A DNA stretch of 64,000 nucleotides from Zygnema circumcarinatum (lineage: Eukaryota > Streptophyta > Zygnematophyceae > Zygnematales > Zygnemataceae): contig CM074813.1 of assembly GCA_037447605.1 (NCBI GenBank), forward strand, positions 2,126,562-2,190,561. The letters are read 5' to 3'. The notes under the pieces were generated by a model that saw only the letters and a program-made list of their open reading frames with translations, was not told where the DNA came from and searched no databases. Position numbers and translations under genes: made by a program. Of this stretch, positions 23,001 to 35,343 are shown in pieces (the first letter of the stretch is position 1; every line of letters begins with the position of its first letter).

Positions 23001-26000
23001 CCGGCCATGGAAGTTGGGGTCGTCGCGGACAATGGCTTCAGGGCCCCAAGCAAGCTTTCCACCGAATAAGTTCCAGGTGCCATCTGGGCTCTGTGAAACC
23101 AACAGAACGGACTCGTCACTTAGCAAGCAAACAAACAGGGAGTCTGCAGCTTTCATATGTCCAAAACAGGCACTTCGAGCTAAGAGTTGAAAAGTTGAAA
23201 GTTGTTAAGTTGTTTCGAGTTGAAACGGCTGAATGGGTTCTCAACGGATGAGGAACAGAGAGCATACATGCTTTCATTCGTTCCGAGCAGTTGACACAAT
23301 TTGCAGTGCTCATGCTTGGCTTTCACATTTCCAGTCATGCTCATGGCTATCTTTCTACAATCTCGATAGGCGCGTGTGTGTCTGCATTAAGGTGTGGCAT
23401 GCTCGTATGAATAAGATAGACAGAAAAATGTACATCTGCGGTAGGTCCTGCCTTTACCTGCTTAGATGCACAGCGATGGTTCAGCACAACATCTCCCAAC
23501 ACCTGCAGACACAGCCCTCCCCAATCCAAGGCCCGAACATTTACCAACGAGGAAACCATCTCCATCGAGCTGTATAGTGTCTAATGTTTGTTTACATAAA
23601 TGTTATCATCATGTCAGCCACGTTTAACTCCCTTAAGCCCGTTGCAGTGAAAGCCTAGATGCTTATACACCAATTGAAAACATCCATATGCTCCGTCGGG
23701 ACTCCCTATCCTGTCCAAGAAGGAGACAAGGCTCCACCTGAATGTCATGGTTGTGCATCTCGTCTATGCAGAATATAAGCTCCTCCATTGTGCCATATGA
23801 GGAGTTTAGATTGTACAGGTCAACGGGCATGTAACCTGTTCCTCAAGACATACCACATAGACACATGAGTCAAACATTAGAAGGAATGCAGCCTCCAGTA
23901 TCAGTTATCAGCCCGTACAAATCGCAGCACAAAATTGTAGGAGTGCGTTATTGAAAGATATAATTCAAAATGAGTCAACCTAACAGAGGTGCATGAAGTG
24001 ACAAAGGGTCTCAAATCTGACATGTACGTGTTGCAATATGAAAAACAAACCTAGCCTAGCTCAGAAGTTTGACTTCAAACTACGTGCGCGAGTAGGACAC
24101 CATGAGGGGACTCTTATTCCATGTGGCGCACTCATGCAGACCAATATTAACCGCCACCAAAGCATCAGGTAACAATCCCAATCTTTAAAGTTCCATGAAG
24201 TGCCATAAACAACATTGCTAAGAAATGACGTGCTTGAGAAACACCCCTTCATCACTCTTCAGTTGGGGTCTAAATCATGACTGTTCATCCTTCACCCGCC
24301 TCAAATCTGTTTAAGGCTGATAGAAAAAAAAAATCACTTAATCGAAAACATGTCCAGTGTGATACATGAATGGTGCGAAGGACCAATCTAAGCCGCCAAG
24401 AGCCTTGCCTTGCGGGGAGACGGATTCTGTTGGAGGGGGAAGCCAAATGGTTGTGATGCCGCATGCTGCCATGTCAGCAGCTTTTGGAGCAAGTTCCAAG
24501 TACCACTTGCGCCGATGGCTCTCCCAGTTGAAACCTTGGAACTGTGGCAACCTCTCAAAAACGGTTTTCAGCCTCAACATGACGCAAATAACCGTTAAGT
24601 TGCAGTTTGCACAACAAACTTCTCTAAGTGCTTCGAACCTCTGTTTATCCAACAAGTGGGCTCAGGAGCTTTTGCATCAACGAAAATTCCTTCTACTGCA
24701 TAATCATTAATTTCCGCCCATACGACAATGTGTTTGCAAGTCAAGAGTATGATATATCAATGCCTCTTGACGTTCTCTCCAGTAACCTTACAATTCAAAT
24801 GTTACGATAACGGTAAAGCACAACGGGAAAATGTCCACTTACCACAATCTCTCGGCCCGTTCCAGTGCCGGATTCTGCAAAAGAGAGATTTAACCCATCC
24901 CAGATTAGCAAAACAAAAGAAAATTTTCAAATTCCATAGTTCTATGTCTCACAAATCTGATGCAACAATCTAACAATATCAGAAACAGAATGCAAACGTC
25001 TCTCAATCTACTGTCCCTCCTCTCTTCTCCACATCCTCATCCTTTCCTGAAGTGGAACCAGAAGCTATGCTCGTTTGAATGCATTACAATGGCAAAGTCA
25101 TATACAGGGTAAGCCACTCAAAGGATGACAAACTGCAAAAACATGAAATTCCTAGTGGCTTAGTGCCACATGTTGCAGTGCAAGTTCTTACGTTTGGGGT
25201 ATATCATTAATTCATATTATCTTACCCATCTTGTCCTCCAGCTCTTCCGGTGTCTTGACACGTTTGGGCACCTTGCGCTGGAGAGTCTTCTCAAGTTTCT
25301 CGCGCTGCTGTTGCAGTTCGGTTTGCTCTTCTGCCTTTTTCGTGAATACATCATCCAAAATCTGCAGCTCCCAAAGCAACTCATTCACAAATATTTACAC
25401 CAACAATCTGAGTGAATATATGAGCAGATATAGACATGAATCGTTCTTGAGGATTGTTTCTCTGCAAATTCGCAGTGGTCTCTCGTCACGAGTAAGCACC
25501 CACATCTCACCTTATGGTCAGCAATCGACCACACTTCATCGGGTGAGGGCAGCTTGAGAGGGATGGCTGCCTCCACTGGGACGTCGAGAGGCGCAACTTT
25601 CAGTGGTGGCAGATGAATGCCGGTTGTGCTCTTGCGCTTTAGCCACTCAGGACGTTCACGGCGGGGCCCCTCCGCAAGCAGCTTCCACTTCAGCTTGGGG
25701 TCGCCGAGCATCACATCCATGCGGCCGCCATTGAGCATGTCACCCACTCCACCTACTGATTGCTCGAGCAAACTCGAGCCCTTCTGTTTCAGCTGCAATA
25801 CCAAAAGCGACTTGCTTCAGATGTTGTCAAGAATATACATAGAAACCTGAGTCATGGATCCAAGGGAAGAGAGACAAGAGATGAACGAAAGAATGATGAG
25901 ACAAGGACGCAGTGGGGGGTGGTCCAAGGGGGGTTGGATGTAAAACTAACGACATAGCTTGCATTCCCCTCCCCTGTGCCGCACACTGTCCTTCATCCTT

Positions 26001-29000
26001 CATTCAAAAGAGAGCAGGTGCATGCAATGCGCACCTGTCCAAGAAGCTCTTCTACGGCATAGGCTCGTTGCTGCCATGCTCGAGCTGAATCCTCAGCCGC
26101 CAAGAGCGACCTTTCTAGAGCTTCAAACCTCCTCTGCATTGCCTGCTCCTTCACCTTCTCTGCTTTCTGAGCTGAGAGAACTGCTGCCCGCAGGCTGTTT
26201 GTCTCTGCTTTGTACGCTAACATGGCGGCTTCTTCTCTTGCACCAGCAGCTGCCTGGAGGACGCAAGATGAACCAACAGGACGTCAAGCAATTAGTGCAG
26301 AAGCCGCATGGCAGAATTTCTGGTCATACTGTCAAACTATCCTGTCAATGTCGATCGATTCCTCATATACTACCGAGACATATAACGATGCAAATATTTG
26401 CTGATACGGAGACAAAATGTGAGCAAGCGTTGCAGCAAGACTTTTCACAGAACATACATTGAAAATAAAACAAAGAGCACTTCACTAGTGAAAGCTAGAT
26501 GGCTCAAAGTAGGAAAAGCTGGAACAGCTAGCTAGTGAAATTCTGGAAAGACCACCTTTAGGCATTTAGGAAAGTCAAGTAAACCAGCAACTTGAACTTG
26601 TGGAAGAAGACACCACTACACCTCACCTTCATCGATTCAAGAGCCCGTCTAGTGGCCTCCTCCCTCTCCTTTGCTGCCTTCTCATGGGCGTCTTGGATCT
26701 CCCTCAGAGCAAACTCATTGCTCCCAATACGGGATTCCGCCGCCTCTGCTCTCGCAAGAGCAGCCTGCATTTGAAGAAAGAGCCGTAAATATAATCCACA
26801 TCGTCGAAAGCGGCAAGAAAATCAAGTGGATGCTTTTCTAGTGACTATACACAGCATGCAGTGGAAATAAGGAGAAAACCCTGGACACTCGCGCAAGTTT
26901 TAACTGAGATGCAGGTCACCTTCACTTTCCATCTACCTTTCAACCTCTGACTGGGACTCGGGTGGACTTTAAAAAAAGGCTGACATGAAACCACGATTAC
27001 CTTCACTTCCATGCGTTGTTGATTCACCTCCATCTGTGACTGTCGTAGCCTTGCTTCAAGATCACCGATAACTTCCTGCTTCTTTATCACTTCACCTTCA
27101 GCCCTGGCGAGCTCATCCAGCACTCCCATCCTATCCCGCAATGCTGTCTCTGCTGCCCGGGCCTGTTCTTTGGCCAACTCTGCAGCTGTCAAGGCATCTT
27201 CGATTGTCGCCTTCGCCTCCATGATCACTGCACCAGCCAGCGTTTGGAGCTTTAGGCTGAAAGGTTTCCATAATTTTCAAAATCTTCGGGTTAACAGCAC
27301 TCTGCCTTCGGCAAGAAGCCTGAAGGCTGAGGCGCAGTCAATCCTGAAGCCCTATCGAACAGGCCTTTTTTTTTGGTTCTTTGCTTTCACTCGTCCCTTG
27401 CTTCCCTCGCCTTATCTTTTTCTAATGTGCTCATCTTCCCTGATGTTAGCTTATTTCTAGTTTCACTATCTATCGCCTGCATGACATAACTGTATCAACC
27501 AAACTTCATATAGCATCGTCTTCCCTGTGCTTTCAGTGCTCAAATAAAAAAACAAAAATCTTACTCCAAAGCAACTATGATTATTCACTCATCCATGTAA
27601 TAATATTTTTCATATTCTTACGACTATTTTTTCAACCAAACAAGCACACAGAAAACATCCCAGGCATGTCAAGTTGAAGACGTTTCGTTCATGGGCTAGC
27701 CCCTCCTCTAACAGCACCTGCTGCGGCTGCTTCATCTGCTGCTCTCCTGATTCGCTCTTCCACAGAAGCCGCCGCATTCACTGCCTCAGTTTTGGCCTCT
27801 GCAATTCTCAACTTCGCGTCCGCCGCAATATGAGCTGAAGCTTCTTGCACGGCAATGGACGCCATCCTTTCCACCTTCACTGCCAGGTCGATGGAGTCAG
27901 TCTTTGCCTCCATCAACTGCTCTTCCACAGACACCTTCTCCTTCATTAACTTCTCCAATTCTGCCTTGAATGTCTCCTTCGCTGACTCGACCTCTGCCAT
28001 GGCCTCCTCTGTGGTGGCCACCATGTTCTGAGCATATGCGTCAGCCTTAGCATCTGCGATAGCTACTGCCTCCAAAGCAGTTAATCTTTCTGCTTCTGCC
28101 TTAGAAGCCCTTTTTTCCGCCGCGGCCAATGCTGCTTTCAGAGTAGCAATGGTCTCATTGGCAAGTACAAGATCTACGTTTTTCGCAGATCCATTGGTCT
28201 CACTTGTTGAAATAATGCCTTCTTTTGTTCCACCCTGCATTCCATATATCAAATATCCAAAAATGCTCAAGAGTTACCCTCAAGGGTTGTGAAAGCTGAG
28301 AGTCCATACTTGAAAGAATGTCAAGTCCAGCAAATATATTATGTGAATACAAGGCACCAAGAAACCATACTTATTTACCAGCACAAACCTTGACTATTCT
28401 GCGGTCACGTCCCATCAGATGACAGAATAGAATGCTTGCACTTCAAGTTGATGGGGCAGGCTGAAATGCGGCTCAATTGCTTTATGATTACCTCTGTTGC
28501 TTCAGCCACTGTCGTGTGCCTGCTGCTGCGTCTGTTACTTCCCTCAGCAGAAGGAACAAGAACTCGTAAGGCCCTGCACGATCCCACACACACTTGTCAA
28601 AGGTGCAACTTTGAAAAGGCCCTAAGCACTGCAGAGCCAATCAGAGTTTTTGCCTCCTTACACACGAATCTCAATAAGAATGCAACCTGTCCAGAGAGTT
28701 ATATTGGCAAAAGTTATGTTCGAAAGCGACAAGGCGCAAGAACGCTGTAATACTATAAGACGCCGCACCTGCCATTGAAAAACGTGCTGCTGCTCTGGGA
28801 AAGAAGAACAACTCCATCCCTTTTACTCGCCAATGCACAGCGCTGATCTTGAATCTGCTTATGCTTGAAAGCTGCTTGCACGTGAACCTGCTGATGATTG
28901 GAAAATGGTGAAAAGCTCGCAGACATCAAAGTCTGCGAGCCTGAAGGCCTCCCTGTAGAAGAACTTGCAGCATTGAGACGAGGAGACAGTGCACAAGGAA

Positions 29001-29007
29001 CTGCCAT
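20042..29007 (-). CDS. AMY3-like: AMY3-like plastid alpha-amylase with N-terminal coiled coil
   Basis: A GH13 alpha-amylase of plastid starch breakdown. Exons: 29007-28769, 28573-28492, 28234-27718, 27227-27001, 26764-26627, 26253-26035, 25792-25511, 25361-25226, 24874-24843, 24541-24409, 23835-23738, 23502-23458, 23090-22985, 22442-22316, 22117-22002, 21472-21396, 21149-21015, 20714-20646, 20314-20042; about 1016 aa, all in phase. Residues 1 to about 100 are Ser/Ala-rich like a transit peptide. About 110-480 is Ala/Glu/Lys-rich coiled coil. The catalytic domain starts near 615 with [17 protein letters not shown] and follows Arabidopsis AMY3 closely: [12 protein letters not shown]-type block, [22 protein letters not shown] (nucleophile D791), SIGEYWDS (acid/base E816), [12 protein letters not shown] (D898), [11 protein letters not shown]. 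No CBM45-like block is visible. The Cys499 position of Arabidopsis is Phe625. Intron 10 is GC-AG. In-frame ATGs at 29037 and upstream are alternative starts. Confidence 0.9.
24408..24409 (-). other. GC-AG intron donor in the amylase gene
   Basis: Exon 10 ends ...SVSPQ plus one base at 24409 and the intron begins gcaagg. The next exon starts at 23835 with gttacatgcc, restoring the conserved [17 protein letters not shown]. No GT donor near it keeps the frame. Confidence 0.75.
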
Positions 29008-31151
29008 TTGGCCCGCCACAGTCAAACACTCCTGCATAAAATCCGACCAAAACAAGCCAAGTATTTATGATTGGCACTTAGCGTGTAAATAGGAGATCAT
29101 TCAGATATCATATGGTTTTCAAGAGTTCCTACGGCAGGTAAGAATGACTTTAGTATATAAAATGCGACCTTGTGAGACTGCACTTTCAAAGATGGAAGTA
29201 AGGAACAAATGAGTGAGCACTGAGCAAGACAATCTTTCCCACAGCTCGTTCCAGAATTTCCGCCCAGAGTCGGAACACTTCTACTGCAATGGAGAGAGAT
29301 TCCAAGAGAGGAAAGAGTGAAACTGCCACAATAAACATAGAAGGAACCCACCAAGTGGCAGTAATTCAGTTTCGCTAAGCTAAAAAGAAAAAAACGTAGC
29401 CTCAATGCAAGTGAGAACGGATCCAAAAATAACCAGCAACATGCTCCCTTCGTACAGGCCCTATATTTCTACAGCTTGACCTCCTTCAGTCACTCCATTC
29501 TGCAGACTGCTAACAACACAACGTATTGTATAGATAAGAGTACAGCACGAGACTTCAGATCCACAATTCTGTTCACATTCCAAAACATCCCGCCTGATAG
29601 CTACTGATCTGCGGCAGTGGAACACAGACTGCCAAAAAGCGTAACAATGCCAACACATTGCATGCGCAAATGCACAATGTGATCAATCTGCCTCTTTGCA
29701 ATCCCAAAGGCTGTCAAATATCCACACTATCAAATCATACAGATCACTTTGGAACCACATACGAAACATCTGATCGATAATTCTGATCTCTCTTTAACTC
29801 CTTCTCCCATTCTCATCCCCCTACGGCGCCCACTCCTCTCCCTCGCTCCTCCACCGCCTCGTACCTCTCCCCACCTCTCCCCTTTCTCCCGCTTCATGCC
29901 CCCCCGCTCTTTCCCCCTCTCTCCATCCCTCCATCTCCCTCCTATCTCTCCTCTACTTCCCTCCATCTCTCCACACAAAACCAGCGAAAGCAGGGCGACA
30001 GCTGTTGCTCCGGCCTCACCATGGCGGGTCTCTCCCACCCCGGGGAAGGAACCGATCAGAGGCGAAGCTCGAGCAGGCCCTTCAGGAGGTGCTCCCCCTC
30101 CCCCTTCCTCCCCGCTCCTCCCCCTTCCCAGGCCGCCACGTGGCGCTGCCCCTTTTTGCAGGTGCGCGTCCTCCCCTAATATCTCCCTGAAAGCGCCATC
30201 ACGGGCCCGGCCCGCGCGGACGGATTCCGGCACCTCGACAGCAAGACCGTACGACTGTGCTGGCGGATTCCGTCGCGGCGGTGAGTCTCCGTATAGCCAG
30301 CGGGGCGGGACCTGGCCGGGCGGCCCTGGAAAGCTGTTGTCCGTACAGTTCAGGGAAACACGTATTACTGAAACGGAGACTGAATAGAACATCAACAGCG
30401 GACGGTTAGGACAGTCGTACGGCGATGTCACATGTCACGCGGCCCTGCTCCCCTCGCCTGCCTCCCTTTTAGTCTCCGCTCTGCCTCTCCCTCACCTCGC
30501 CACTCTCCCACGCAGCAGTGAGCCATCCTCCTGCCCCTTTCTCACGCTGTCCTGCATCTCACTGTAGCACCACTACCTTTCTCACGCCTCCCTCTGCCGA
30601 TTTTCCTCCTTCCCCTGTCTTGCGCTCTCCTGCTTGGGAAACTTATACTGGACGGCTGCTGGGTCTTTTTTGAAGGAGCACTCACATAAGTGAGAGAGCC
30701 TATCCTGAACTGTCAAGTTTTCTTCTCTGTAATTTGCTGCAAGAGCAGTCATACTACATCGGGAACGCCTTCCTTTAACAATCCTTCACCACGTTGACGC
30801 CAGGGTTGAGATTCTAAACATGCATGCGACCACCATACATACATGCTCTGCATGACATGTATGCATCCATTCGTGTACTGATGATGTTCATTCATCCATA
30901 GATCGCATGTCTCACCCATGCATACATACATCCGTATACACATGCATGCATGTGAGCAGACAGACCTGCGTGCAGTGAGTCGTTACGAATGTATGGGAAT
31001 GTGAGGCCCATTTTCCATGTTTCTTCGTTTCTAGGGTTTCGCAGCATGGAAGCAGTGGAATGAGGGAGCTTCTTGCACATGGCTGAAGCCTCCAGAGGGG
31101 TGCCTTCGGGTGTCCCTGCTGGCTGCTCCCCGTTCCGTTCTCTATTACAGC
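29008..31151. promoter_or_regulatory. Upstream region between the amylase (-) and MSRCFP (+) genes
   Basis: This 2.1-kb divergent interval contains a pyrimidine-rich tract at about 29800-29980 and a cluster of alternating CATGCA/TACATA sequence at about 30818-30960 that includes RY-type CATGCATG motifs near 30819 and 30952. In seed plants RY elements bind B3 factors of the ABI3/LEC2/FUS3 group. Long ORFs across the pyrimidine tract (29749-30387 and its complement) are low complexity. I see no convincing exon. Confidence 0.4.
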
Positions 31152-32826
31152 ATGTCACGCTGCTTCCCATATCCACAGCCAGGTTATGAGAAAAAGGCGC
31201 GCGACGCCAGTATTATTATTTTGAAGGTATTTTGAGCGCGACCTAGAATTAAGGTTGCTTGCATTACGTGAAGTTGTTATCTCCTGATGACAATTCAGCT
31301 CACAATTGTTCTGGAAAAGCTGCGCAAATGGATAGCTTGTGCTGCTTGCAAGATGGTTCAGTTCATTGTCATTGTCCAGCCGTATAGAATTTTATGGATT
31401 CTAGGGTATTTGGCGTTCAGATGCTTGTGCAGCACTTCGAGGCATGGAGTATGGAGGCAGCCCCTTTTTTCAATCTATGCTGATCATAGGTCCACATCCC
31501 TGCTTTGTTTGCTGGTGGTGTTTGCTAAATGGTGATTGTTTAGGACTCAAAACGAGACAAGGAGAAGAAGAGGAGGGACAAAAAGAAAAGGAATGATGGA
31601 GAGGAGGAGAAGAAGAAAAAGCATCGTAGTCGAGAAGAGAAATTGTCAAAGAAGGAGGGGGGAGAACAATTGCTGGAGCGTGGTCTACAAGAGGACCGCA
31701 AGAGAAAGCCGAAGGAGGGGAGAGAGGATGCTGGTGTGTAGCCTGTATTTGCCTTTTGCTGGTGTTTGTTTCCGTCATGGTGTCAGAAAGAGCCAAGCCA
31801 GAAGTTTGATCTGATGGCCGAGGGCAAAAGCAGAGGACTTGTTTCAAGCAATGATAATTTCTGAGGGTTAAGGTGCTGACTGCATTATTAGTGAGTCTTT
31901 CCCGACTGTGCTTGAATCACCTGAATTGATTGCCTCTCTCACATCCAGAAACACCAACTCTTTAACTCTCGGTCCTCTCCCACTTCCCCTCCAAGTCCTT
32001 TCCCTCCCATTCCCACCGGTTTCCCTGCCTTTTCTCGTGCACTTCCATTTTCCCGTGCTTTTCGTCCATTCTCCTCCGGATGTAACCTTGCATTTTGGCA
32101 GAGTCAGGTTGACCTCCTTAGTTCGAAAGAAGTTGTATCCAGTTTCGTCTGCTCCATCCCTGTCCTTTTATTCCAACAAAAGGAAATAAGAGTTCGACGC
32201 CTGCTTGTTCGTGTCGGTTTCAGTCCTTGGCTCAACCAAGCTCAAGCAGGTATGGATGGTAATGCATGCTGACGCTACTTTGACTGCCTCCTACTTGCTG
32301 GGGACGGGCAGACAAGCAAACTTTCAAGCAAGCTGATGTGGCGACGCCGAGCCTTTTTTCTGAAAGGAATGGTTTGACGTTACACTCGAGTTCTGGAGAT
32401 GGTCAGCCATCGCTATCAAGACTGCGTGACAGCCATTCCAATGGAGAGCTTGGAGGAGGGACGGGAAAAATGGCAAATGGCTGGTTGAGCTCGCCAAAAA
32501 AGGAAGCGGATAGCAAGGAACATTTGTCGGATGACAAAAGTAGGGACAGAGGGAACCGAAGTAGAGAGAAGATGGCTTCGGAAGTTGAACCTCCAGGGGA
32601 GATGAATGGGAGAGGAGAGGAGGGAGAGGGGCTTGATGACGATAGTTGGTTATTCCGACCTCGACCCCGCTTGCGAGGAGACTGGGGAAGCTCCTCCAGT
32701 AGCAGTGGAGTAGTGGGCCTTGCGTTGGCTGATCCTCGCTACTTGCCGGAATTCGATGTCTGTATATTGCCATACATGCTCCCATACTGTGTGCGGCCGA
32801 ATTGTTCTAAGTCATGCCCAGATTAA
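31152..32826 (+). CDS. Lys/Arg-rich conserved plant protein of the MSRCFPFPPPGYEKK type
   Basis: Exons: 31152-31226, 31544-31733, 32312-32826; phases agree and give about 259 aa. The first exon reads MSRCFPYPQPGYEKKARD, the signature start of an uncharacterised plant family rich in Lys and Arg. Exon 2 is almost purely basic and acidic (DSKRDKEKKRRDKKKRND and similar), suggesting a nuclear, disordered protein. Exon 3 is Ser/Gly/Asp-rich, holds a DDDSWLFRPRPRLRG segment and ends with LADPRYLPEFDVCILPYMLP, a hydrophobic tail reminiscent of the same family. Its function is unknown to me. A 26-bp segment at about 32226-32251 flanked by splice-like signals was left out because it would break the phase. 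Confidence 0.7.
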
Positions 32827-33840
32827 GTCAAACCAGCAGATAGATGACTCTTTCGGATTTCTTGTGGGGCTTTTTCCTTTTTTTAGTTCCTTTTCGATTT
32901 TTTTGCCGGATTTTCGTCAGAGGTTGACATTATAAAAAGGTTTTGTCTAGATGTGTGTGTGCTAAAATGAGCTCACACAAAGCGCAAAGGTGAACGTGCT
33001 CAGAGTCTCGAAACATAGGTCAGCCACGCTTCCAATAAGCGCAACTTTCAAGGGAAAGACGTTACATGTCCGTGCTCTAATCGTGGCCGTCGAAATCTCC
33101 TGCTCGTGTGGTAGAGGGGCAGTCTGGACTCTAATCCTTTGCTGCCTGCCAGTTAACGAATTTTGATGGATTGACACGTGGAATAGCCTCAGAGGGACTC
33201 AGTAATGTAACTTCTTTGTAGATCAGCTACTGTACAATTGTTTTGTGGCACAGTAGGATGTCTACCTGCTGTTCCTCAATCAGCAAATTTATGTATCGTA
33301 TCCTGACTCGTCATGTCTCACATTATGCATGCCGACGATCTGTTCTCTGTTCAGCCTGATTTTTCTCTGTTTCCTGCGTTTTTTTTTTTTAAATGATTGG
33401 GGCACTTGAGGCTGGAGGGATGAAGGAATGTGCAGCCTATGCAAGGCCTAAAACAGTTTAGACCTCGTAGCCATGTCAATGTCTTGTGAAGACAGAGGAG
33501 CCTCTCAAAGATGGTTGGAAGAGTGGGGTGGCGACAAATTTGAGGTGATATGACATGACTAATGTCAGAAAGTTTTCCTGGCAGTTCAATTTTTGAACGA
33601 TTGTGTAGAGATCATTGGAACAGGCACTTTGTACAATCGCCTAGTGGACTCTCCGCGCACATATTTTGCGAAAATATCTCTCACTTTTGGTCCTCAACAC
33701 TGGTCCATTGAGGGTACAAAAGCCAATCAGAGCACGCCACGTCTGCGAACACTACACCTGGCAAGCACTTATTGGAGTGTGTTCAAAAGGCACCTTCGTC
33801 AACGGACCCATCCCCCCTGCCGTTGCGCTGTGACCGCACC
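32827..33840. other. Intergenic region downstream of the MSRCFP gene
   Basis: This should include the 3' UTR. ORFs here are short and match nothing I know. No repeat or RNA gene is evident. Confidence 0.4.
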
Positions 33841-33847
33841 TCACACA

Positions 33848-33908
33848 TGCCGTACGGTACGGTACGGTACGGTCGTACGGTACGGTCATACAGCCGTTTG
33901 CCGTACCA
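33848..33908. repeat. ACGGT-type pentanucleotide repeat
   Basis: A run of tacgg/gtacg units with a short inverted copy (gtacggtacggtc). Related ccgtaccgtacgg sequence occurs at about 35163-35190 on the far side of this intergenic stretch, and similar gtacg/gatac units build the palindrome at the right end of the window. Confidence 0.7.
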
Positions 33909-34831
33909 TATCCAGGCCTCAAATAGGGGATTTCGGCCTAAGATAGGGGACTGTCCCCTAAGTTGGACTGTCCCCTAAAAAACACTAAAATACGACATGT
34001 ACGGATGAAGCCGCCTGCCTCCTGTTCGGCGGCTTGTGTACACTTCCATGGTTTCGTAGCGGGAACTGCGTTTGTGAAGAAGATGGAGGGGCCGAAGTTC
34101 CAGCGTGGCCATGGCGGCAAGTTTGGTCGCAAGGTCACTCACTGGCAGGGAGGAACCCGGCAGCAGGCCTTGTGACTTCTCTAGTGTAGTGTTTTGCCCT
34201 CACTTTTGGGCGAGAAGAAAGGGTTGGCGGCAAGAGGAAATGTGCGACTCGCTCGAAGTACTTTGATTGTTTCCGATCAGACAATTACGTGCAGCATCTC
34301 CATCAGCAGCATCAGTAAAGTGAGCCGAGTACAAAGAGTTTTAAGTCACCGTTAGAACGTGACGTTCAAGGATGTCGACCCACCTTGTGCCAATAATACT
34401 TTGAATGTTCATTTCGAAACCATCGACAAATCGGTAGTCGAAGTGATTATTGGAGAGATGCTCTTTCATCCCGATGAATTGGAAGGCGTTAGTGTGCGGC
34501 GTGCTCTAAGCTTGTTTGCCCACATCGTACTTGGTCGGTTGTGTTGGTCTTGCAGGTTCCATTTCGGCAAGCTGCTCGCTCAATTGGGTCGTTGAATGAG
34601 TAACTACATATCGTGATTGTCAAACGCAGAAGTGTTCTGATTGATTGGTAAAAAAATCCAACCTATAATAGTTGACGAGTTTGCACTAGTTTCTAAAGCC
34701 GTGGTGTTATACCAACAACTAGAGTTCATGAGTGCAAATGCAATTCATTTCACATTTTCTTACCAAAAAAATGCTTTTTTTAGGGCTTGTATGATATTTG
34801 AAGCTATATCACTCCAACTAACACCTCTTAT

Positions 34832-35060
34832 TGGTCCAACCGTGTCGGTGGACTTCCGCCGCTCCCTCCTCTCGATGTGCCTCACATCGGTGACCTTCGC
34901 GGCTGCTTCTAGGGGCTGCGTTGTGCGCCTAGGCGTAGTTTTCCGCTCTTAGCTTCTTTCTTTTGTGCCTAGGTCCTTTTGCGGCCAGTCCCTCGTGGTT
35001 CCGCATGCTGCTTTTGTTCATGTACATTTTGATGGCCTCGCCATCGTGAGTTCAATGCAC
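34832..35060. repeat. Dispersed repeat, copy 1 (inverted relative to 43850-44080)
   Basis: From ttggtccaaccgtgtcggtg through cgcctaggcgtagttttccg to ggcctcgccatcgtgagttc this segment is the reverse complement of 43860-44080 with few differences. A more diverged copy of one half lies at about 42862-43030. It lies about 0.3 kb upstream of the INTS8 start codon. Confidence 0.88.
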
Positions 35061-35343
35061 TTTCACTTTTCCCAAATTTCCCATAAATAACCTATTTATG
35101 ATATTTTAGGGGTATCTCCTATTTTAGGACTGGTCGTATTTGTACGAATCTATCTCACTGGTGCCGTACCGTACGGTCCGGGCTGTACGGTAACAGCAGC
35201 AGCAGGAGCAGCAGTAGCGGCAGCCTGGTCCTCTCTCCCTCTCCATCTCCCTCTCCCGCTGCCTCTCCCTCTTCCTCCCCCGCGTCTCCTCCAGCTCGCT
35301 CGCTCGCTCGTTCGCGCGCCCTCCGGAGGGGGGGGGGGGCGCC

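Noticed and set aside
29730-30431. ORFs of 212 and 233 codons on opposite strands
   Set aside because: Both derive from a pyrimidine-rich tract, show biased composition and no domain, and lie in a promoter interval.
34084-34173. Small ORF beginning MEGPKFQRGHGGKFGRK
   Set aside because: Only 29 codons with no family match; chance cannot be excluded.
34359-34595. ORF containing EVIIGEMLFHPDELEG
   Set aside because: It looks protein-like over a short stretch, but no family, start context or neighbouring exons could be found. It may be a gene fragment.
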